Positions 59,456 through 64,000 of a DNA stretch of 64,000 bases are shown piece by piece; position 1 is the stretch's first letter; every line of letters starts with the position of its first letter. Source of the DNA: Hyphomonas sp. (lineage in GTDB: Bacteria > Pseudomonadota > Alphaproteobacteria > Caulobacterales > Hyphomonadaceae). Below the pieces are notes generated by a model, which worked only from the letters and a program-made list of their open reading frames with translations, did not search any database and had not been told where the DNA came from. Made by a program: the position numbers and the translations under genes. The stretch spans positions 122,694 through 186,693 of the forward strand of contig VMTE01000012.1 in NCBI GenBank assembly GCA_013791775.1, written 5' to 3'.

Positions 59456-61654
59456 TCAGCCGCACTTCGAGTGGCCACATTCAAGGCAGGTGTCGCAGCC
59501 TTCCTTTCGGACGAGAGCCTTCTGGCCACATTTCGGGCAGCAGGTTGCATCCGGCGACGTGGCGGGCGCGACCGGATCGTGCATGCCCAGATGTTCCGAG
59601 ACGATACGTCCGATGGCCGCCGGCAATGATGGGACATAGCGTCCATCCATGAACGCGCCGCCTTGTGGATCGAACACTGCCTGAAGCTCTTCAGCGACAA
59701 AGCCCACATCGCCGCCCCGCCGGAACACGGCGGAGATCATGCGGGTCAATGCAAGTGTCCAGGCATAATGGTCCATATTCTTCGAGTTCACGAAAACTTC
59801 GAACGGCCGGCGTCCCTGCCCGTCGTCTGCATCATTTATGGTCACATAGACGGCATGCGCACTCAGCGGCCATTTCAGCTTGTAGGTCGCGCCCTCGAGC
59901 CGTCTCTCGCGCGGCGACAAGGCGTTCTCTGTTGAAACATTCGCCGAACTTGCCGGCGCTGGCGCGCTGACAGAAAGGACAGACCCGGTAATCGCGTTGG
60001 GGCGATAAGTCGTCAGCCCCTTGCAGCCCATCTGGTAGCCCTGGAGATATACGTCCTTGAACGCATCAAAGGAGATTTCGGCGGGACAATTCACGGTCTT
60101 CGAAATTGAGCTGTCGATAAATCGCTGGGCGGCGGCCTGCATCCTGAGGTGATCATCCGGCGTGAGCGTCTGCGCGCTCACGAAGATTTCGTCCGGCAAC
60201 GGATAGTCCGCACGGGTCCTGCGCCATTCTGACAAGGCATAATCAGTGACGGGCTCTTCCCGCCGGGTACCGTCGCCCTGCAAGACCTTGCGGGTATAGG
60301 AAAAGGCAAAGACCGGCTCGATACCGGACGATACATTGTCCGCGAGCAGCGATGTCGTTCCGGTGGGCGCAATCGACGTCAGGCAGCCATTGCGCAGCCC
60401 GTTTTCTGCGATCAGCGCCCGCGTCTCCTGATCGAGAGAGAGAAGGTTTGGCCGGTCGAGGACGGCGCTGTCATAGAGCGGATAGCGTCCCTTTTCTGCC
60501 GCGAGGTGGGCCGAGGCGCGATAGGCGGCACGTTTTACGGTTCCCAGCCAGAGCTCGGTCAGGGCTACAGCCTCATCTGATCCGTAGGCAGCGCCGCAGA
60601 AGATGAGCGCGTCGGCAAGGCCGGTTACGCCGAGCCCGATACGTCTCTTGCTCCGGGCCTCCTTCGCCTGCGCGTCCAGAGGATACCGGGAAATGTCGAT
60701 CACATTGTCGAGGAAACGCACCGCCGTCGCGGTGATCTCTTCCAGGGTCTCCGCAGATATACCCGCATCCGGCTCGAAGGGTGAACCCACAAGCCTTGCC
60801 AGGTTGATCGATCCCAGCAGGCAGGCGCCATAGGGCGGCAACATCTGCTCGCCGCAGGGATTGGAGGCGGCAATCACCTCGCTGCCCGCGAGATTGTTAA
60901 GGGCGTTCACACGGTCGACAAAGATGACGCCGGGTTCGGCGGCATCGAAGGTCGCCTTCATCAACCGGTCCCAGAGTTCGGAAGCGGGCAATGTCCGGTA
61001 AGGCGTTCCTTCAAATACGAGGTCCCAGGTCTCGCCCCGCTCGAGTGCCTCCATGAACGCGTCGGTAACGAGAACGGACAGGTTGAAGTTCCGGAGCCGC
61101 GTCCCATCCCGTTTGGCATCGATGAAGGATTCGATATCCGGATGGTCGATCCTCAGACATCCCATCATCGCGCCGCGGCGCTGCCCGGCGGACATGATGG
61201 TCCGGCACATCGCATCCCACGTATCCATGAACGACAGGGGACCGCTTGCCTGTGCACCGACGCCCTTCACCGGAGCGCCTGACGGGCGGATCGTCGAGAA
61301 GTCCATCCCCACACCGCCGCCCTGCTGCAGCGTGACTGCCGCTTCGCGCAGGTGTTCGAAGATGCCGGAAAGGTTGTCTGGAAGCGTTCCCATGACAAAA
61401 CAATTGAAAAGGGTCACGTTCCGCGCCGTGCCGGCGCCAGCAAGAATGCGTCCGGCAGGGATGAACCGAAAGTCGTCGAGCGCCGCGCGAAACCGCGCGC
61501 GCCAGCGTTTACGGACTGCCGGCTTTTCAGCGCCGGCGACAGCATTCGCGACCCGGTCGAGTGTGGCCGAAAGGTCGGCATCTTCACCCGCCTCGGAGCG
61601 GAAGCGGTATTTCTTGTCCCAGATCTCCTGAGCGAGCGGTGTATCGAAGGGCAT
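59456..61654 (-). CDS. nrdJ: Class II (adenosylcobalamin-dependent) ribonucleotide reductase
   Basis: A 732-residue vitamin-B12-dependent reductase that makes deoxyribonucleotides without oxygen. Active-site features are LFNCFVMGTLPDN, GGGVGMDFSTIRPSGAPVKG, SNPCGEQMLPPYGACLLGSINLARL (thiyl-radical Cys) and PTGTTSLLADNVSSGIEP. The last 40 residues form a CxxC zinc-type tail (CCPKCGQKA, CDTCLECGHSKCG) used for re-reduction. A perfect FNR-type box lies 113 bp upstream, which fits use in anaerobic or NO-exposed growth when class I enzymes fail. Confidence 0.96.
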   Translation of the reverse strand: MPFDTPLAQEIWDKKYRFRSEAGEDADLSATLDRVANAVAGAEKPAVRKRWRARFRAALDDFRFIPAGRILAGAGTARNVTLFNCFVMGTLPDNLSGIFEHLREAAVTLQQGGGVGMDFSTIRPSGAPVKGVGAQASGPLSFMDTWDAMCRTIMSAGQRRGAMMGCLRIDHPDIESFIDAKRDGTRLRNFNLSVLVTDAFMEALERGETWDLVFEGTPYRTLPASELWDRLMKATFDAAEPGVIFVDRVNALNNLAGSEVIAASNPCGEQMLPPYGACLLGSINLARLVGSPFEPDAGISAETLEEITATAVRFLDNVIDISRYPLDAQAKEARSKRRIGLGVTGLADALIFCGAAYGSDEAVALTELWLGTVKRAAYRASAHLAAEKGRYPLYDSAVLDRPNLLSLDQETRALIAENGLRNGCLTSIAPTGTTSLLADNVSSGIEPVFAFSYTRKVLQGDGTRREEPVTDYALSEWRRTRADYPLPDEIFVSAQTLTPDDHLRMQAAAQRFIDSSISKTVNCPAEISFDAFKDVYLQGYQMGCKGLTTYRPNAITGSVLSVSAPAPASSANVSTENALSPRERRLEGATYKLKWPLSAHAVYVTINDADDGQGRRPFEVFVNSKNMDHYAWTLALTRMISAVFRRGGDVGFVAEELQAVFDPQGGAFMDGRYVPSLPAAIGRIVSEHLGMHDPVAPATSPDATCCPKCGQKALVRKEGCDTCLECGHSKCG

Positions 61655-61766
61655 GGCAGTCGTCCTTGTCTTCTGAAGTCAACGGACGGTCAGGCTTCCT
61701 GATTCTGTGCGGCTGGCGGAACGCTGCGCGCTCCAAAGACGCTCGCAAAATAATCAGAAAGCCGGA

Positions 61767-61780
61767 TTGATGATGATCAA
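61767..61780. promoter_or_regulatory. Perfect FNR/DNR box before nrdJ
   Basis: TTGATGATGATCAA matches the consensus in both half-sites. The centre is 119 bp before the nrdJ start, leaving a leader of about 78 nt with normal spacing. Confidence 0.8.
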
Positions 61781-61802
61781 GGTGAGCCTTGAAAGGCACG
61801 CA

Positions 61803-62180
61803 TCATCCGCCGCCTACAGCGCCTTTCGTATAGGTGGCGAGATCAAAATAGTCGCGCCAGATCCTGATCTTCCCATCCTGCATCTGGAACACGCCGCAGC
61901 AGGGCAGATCGACAGAGCGCTCACCGAGTTTCGTTCGGTCCAGCCGTTCTGCGATGACTATATCGCCTGAGGCGACCAAGGTCAGAATCTCCCACTCGGT
62001 GGCTGTCCAGCCTTTGAGAAAATTCGCAATGAAGACTTTCAGCGCGGCGCGTCCCTGCACGGGCTTGAAGGGCATATTGTAGTAAATGCCGTCCTCAGTG
62101 AAATACCCGACAAGCTCATCCACATCGAGACGCGACCAGGCGGCAATAAAATCGCGGATAACTTCTTCGTTGTTACTCAT
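61803..62180 (-). CDS. SnoaL-like (NTF2-fold) protein
   Basis: A 125-residue protein with the SnoaL-type limonene-1,2-epoxide-hydrolase-like fold: EEVIRDFIAAWSRLDVDELVGYFTEDGIYYNMPF (split across residues 5-38), GRAALKVFIANFLKGW and the C-terminal RIWRDYFDLATYTK, which carries the usual Asp. AAGGAG precedes the ATG. A perfect FNR-type box begins only 15 bp before the start. Substrate unknown; it lies between moeA2 and nrdJ. Confidence 0.88.
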   Translation of the reverse strand: MSNNEEVIRDFIAAWSRLDVDELVGYFTEDGIYYNMPFKPVQGRAALKVFIANFLKGWTATEWEILTLVASGDIVIAERLDRTKLGERSVDLPCCGVFQMQDGKIRIWRDYFDLATYTKGAVGGG

Positions 62181-62195
62181 TCCGATCTCCTTTGC

Positions 62196-62209
62196 TTGAT
62201 CCGGATCAA
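62196..62209. promoter_or_regulatory. Perfect FNR/DNR box next to the SnoaL-like start
   Basis: TTGATCCGGATCAA is a perfect box, but its centre is only 22 bp from the start codon, too close for ordinary activation of this gene; repression or an unusual promoter is possible. Confidence 0.75.
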
Positions 62210-62230
62210 TAAATCCCGCCTGGACGCGCC

Positions 62231-63415
62231 TTAGAACAGCAGTCCCTGAATCGTCTCGCCTGGCTGAAAGTCACTGTTGCCGGGCGGCTGGCGCAGCAGG
62301 AGGTCCGCCTCGAGCAGGCTGGCCTGGCCGGAGGAATCCTGATGGATCAGCGGCATGGCGCGATTGTCCCTGATCCGTGCCCGGACGAAGGTTTCCCGGT
62401 CGCCCGCCGCCGGAAGGGCCGCTGCGAGCGCCCAGCTTTCAAAAACCACGGTTGCCGCTGCATCCCGGCCTCCAAGGCCGGCAAGGAGCGGCGCGAGAAA
62501 CAGCCGCGCGGTCACCAGGGCCGATGTCGGATTGCCCGGTAGTCCGAGCACCAGCTTGCCGCCTATCCGTGCGAGCCAGACAGGCTTGCCGGGTTTGATG
62601 GCCACCTTCGGGAAAATATAATCAGGCGGCCCGGCGAACAGGCTGCGGGAGTGATCTCTGTCACCGACCGACGCACCGCCGATGAGGATCAGGAGGTCCG
62701 CGCCGGCAAGCGCGGCGGCTGCAGCAAGCCGCAGCTGGGCCGGATCGTCGGGGTACATTTCCCGGCTGATCAACTGCCCGCCCGCGCTCCTTACAAAAGC
62801 GGCAATCGCCGGGGAGATGCTTTCCGGTATGGCGCCAGGGATGCCGCTCGCCTCTCCGGGGACTGCGAGTTCGTCGCCGGTCGCGAGAATCGCGACCCGC
62901 GGCCGGAGATAGACTTTCAGGGGTGACTGGTCGGCGGCGGCGGCGACCGTCAGTGTTCGCCAGTCAAGCTGGCGGCCGGCCGGAACGAGGATGTCCCCTT
63001 CCCGGAAGTCGGAGCCCGCTTCGCGGATGTGGCGTGCTGCTCCGGGGGGGCGAACAATTCTTGCAAGCTCACCCTCGCGCTCGACATTTTCCTGGACGAT
63101 CACCCGGTCGGCGCCAACCGGCACCGGCGCGCCCGTGAATATCCGCACGGCCGTTCCCGGGGCGAACTCGGCACCTGGCGGGCTTCCTGCCGCCGTCTCG
63201 CCGCGTACCGGAAGGGAGAACGGGACGGCGCCGAGGTCTGCGCTTCGCACGGCATACCCGTCCATCGCCGAGACGTCACACCTCGGCATCGAGAGACGCG
63301 CGATGACAGGCTCTGCCAGTATCCGCCCTGCCCCTTCGCCGAGCGGCACGCACTGCGTGCCCAAAGGTACCGCGATCTCCACGACCCTTTGAAACGCATC
63401 GTCGAAGCTGATCAC
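62231..63415 (-). CDS. moeA: Molybdopterin molybdenumtransferase MoeA, copy 2
   Basis: A 394-residue MoeA with [61 protein letters not shown] and [20 protein letters not shown]. The start overlaps the moaC2 stop (ATGA). About three-quarters identical by eye to copy 1, clearly less conserved than the moaA pair. Confidence 0.95.
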   Translation of the reverse strand: MISFDDAFQRVVEIAVPLGTQCVPLGEGAGRILAEPVIARLSMPRCDVSAMDGYAVRSADLGAVPFSLPVRGETAAGSPPGAEFAPGTAVRIFTGAPVPVGADRVIVQENVEREGELARIVRPPGAARHIREAGSDFREGDILVPAGRQLDWRTLTVAAAADQSPLKVYLRPRVAILATGDELAVPGEASGIPGAIPESISPAIAAFVRSAGGQLISREMYPDDPAQLRLAAAAALAGADLLILIGGASVGDRDHSRSLFAGPPDYIFPKVAIKPGKPVWLARIGGKLVLGLPGNPTSALVTARLFLAPLLAGLGGRDAAATVVFESWALAAALPAAGDRETFVRARIRDNRAMPLIHQDSSGQASLLEADLLLRQPPGNSDFQPGETIQGLLF

Positions 63416-63900
63416 CGGCTTTCCTCTTCCGCCGCCCAGTCACCTGACTTGCCGCCGCTCTTGATTTCAAGCCGGACAGCCTCGATCACCATACCGCGAT
63501 CGACGGCCTTGAGCATGTCATAGAGGGTCAGGGCGGCAACAGTCACAGCCGTGAGGGCCTCCATTTCAACACCGGTCTGGCCCTGCGTGCGCACCTCTGC
63601 CTGGAGCCTGAAGCCCGGCAAAGCCTCGTCGAGTTTTACGGTGACGGAGACCTTGGACAAGGCGAGCGGATGACAGAGCGGGATGAGTTCATGCGTGCGT
63701 TTGGAGGCCATGATGCCTGCGAGTTCTGAGGTCGTTATCACGGCGCCTTTCGGCGCCTTGTCGTCGCGCACGAGCTGCAGGGTTTCCCTTCGGCAGAGGA
63801 CGCGGGCGCTTGCGACCGCGCGTCGCTCGGTGACGGTCTTGGCCCCGACATCCACCATGTGGACACGGCCGTCTTGATCAAGGTGTGTGAGTTCACTCAT
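63412..63900 (-). CDS. moaC: Cyclic pyranopterin monophosphate synthase MoaC, copy 2
   Basis: A 162-residue Moa[43 protein letters not shown] and [34 protein letters not shown]. Start at 63900 (MSELTHLD), overlapping the moaB2 stop. Gene order moaB-moaC-moeA is the same as in the first cluster. Confidence 0.96.
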   Translation of the reverse strand: MSELTHLDQDGRVHMVDVGAKTVTERRAVASARVLCRRETLQLVRDDKAPKGAVITTSELAGIMASKRTHELIPLCHPLALSKVSVTVKLDEALPGFRLQAEVRTQGQTGVEMEALTAVTVAALTLYDMLKAVDRGMVIEAVRLEIKSGGKSGDWAAEEESR

Positions 63901-64000
63901 GGGCAGATCCCCCGGTAGCGGGCGATCTGGCCCACGAGTGAACAGGGTCGATACCGGCTGTCGAACTCGAACGCAAAAACATGATCCCACGCATCGCGGC
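63897..64000 (-). CDS. moaB: MoaB, copy 2, C-terminal end only (cut by window edge)
   Basis: The last 33 codons and stop of a second MoaB. The translation from 63998 down ([20 protein letters not shown] and onwards, ending RGICP) differs from copy 1 at only two positions (F for L and G for D). The stop overlaps the moaC2 start as ATGA. The rest of the gene, and perhaps moaD/moaE, lies outside the window. Confidence 0.9.
   Translation of the reverse strand, partial: RDAWDHVFAFEFDSRYRPCSLVGQIARYRGICP

Noticed and set aside
1-64000. CRISPR array or complete insertion sequence
   Set aside because: No regularly spaced repeats of 24-40 bp and no transposase-like frame with flanking inverted repeats were seen in the window.

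Overview
The window is GC-rich, densely coded DNA, most likely from an alphaproteobacterium of the Caulobacterales/Hyphomonadaceae type. That placement is inference: it rests on the protein styles, the bufferin operon known from Caulobacter, and the mix of fatty-acid, copper and nitrate genes. No rRNA is present to confirm it. I see no transposase, integrase, phage gene or CRISPR array.

Region 1 (1-26.5 kb) is an accessory block for copper handling and small-molecule detoxification. It opens with the end of a CopA multicopper oxidase, then CopB and a copper/silver P1B ATPase behind a CsoR/RcnR-like operator. At 7.4-14.1 kb nine tightly coupled genes form an extended bufferin (copper-binding RiPP) operon. 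Four genes match known bufferin loci (DUF2282 precursor, DUF692/MNIO enzyme, DUF2063 partner, DoxX). Five more follow: an FG-GAP/VCBS repeat protein, two membrane proteins, a lipoprotein alpha/beta hydrolase and an NrtS-like mini-protein. Around this lie five TetR regulators, one HxlR regulator, three AhpD-like carboxymuconolactone decarboxylase proteins, two alpha/beta hydrolases, an isochorismatase-like hydrolase, an enoyl-CoA hydratase, a GNAT enzyme and a rhodanese. Several intergenic gaps hold clear palindromic operators. A tRNA-Leu(CAG) at 26.5 kb closes the block.

Region 2 (26.7-39.6 kb) looks more like resident chromosome. It has a nitronate monooxygenase, an acyl-CoA dehydrogenase, cytochrome b561, a VIT1/CCC1 transporter, a ferritin-like diiron protein and a full molybdenum-cofactor cluster (moaD, moaE, moaB, moaC, moeA, moaA, mobA) with a candidate Moco riboswitch before moaA. 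A TauE/SafE permease, a 3-hydroxyacyl-CoA dehydrogenase and a strong terminator follow.

Region 3 (40.1-64 kb) is an anaerobic nitrate-respiration block. It carries a second diiron protein (about 96% identical to the first) beside a TetR gene, then a long minus-strand nar operon: narK1K2 fusion, narG, narH, narJ, an AlgE-like porin, narI, a parvulin, a hemerythrin-like protein, a beta-carbonic anhydrase and a second mobA. A Crp/Fnr regulator without FNR-type cysteines, a second moaA with its own candidate riboswitch, nnrS, class II ribonucleotide reductase nrdJ, a SnoaL-like protein, and second copies of moeA, moaC and moaB complete it. FNR/DNR-type boxes lie before narK, the regulator, moaA2, nrdJ and the SnoaL-like gene, which suggests one low-oxygen or nitric-oxide regulon that supplies the nitrate reductase with its own cofactor and keeps DNA precursor synthesis going without oxygen.
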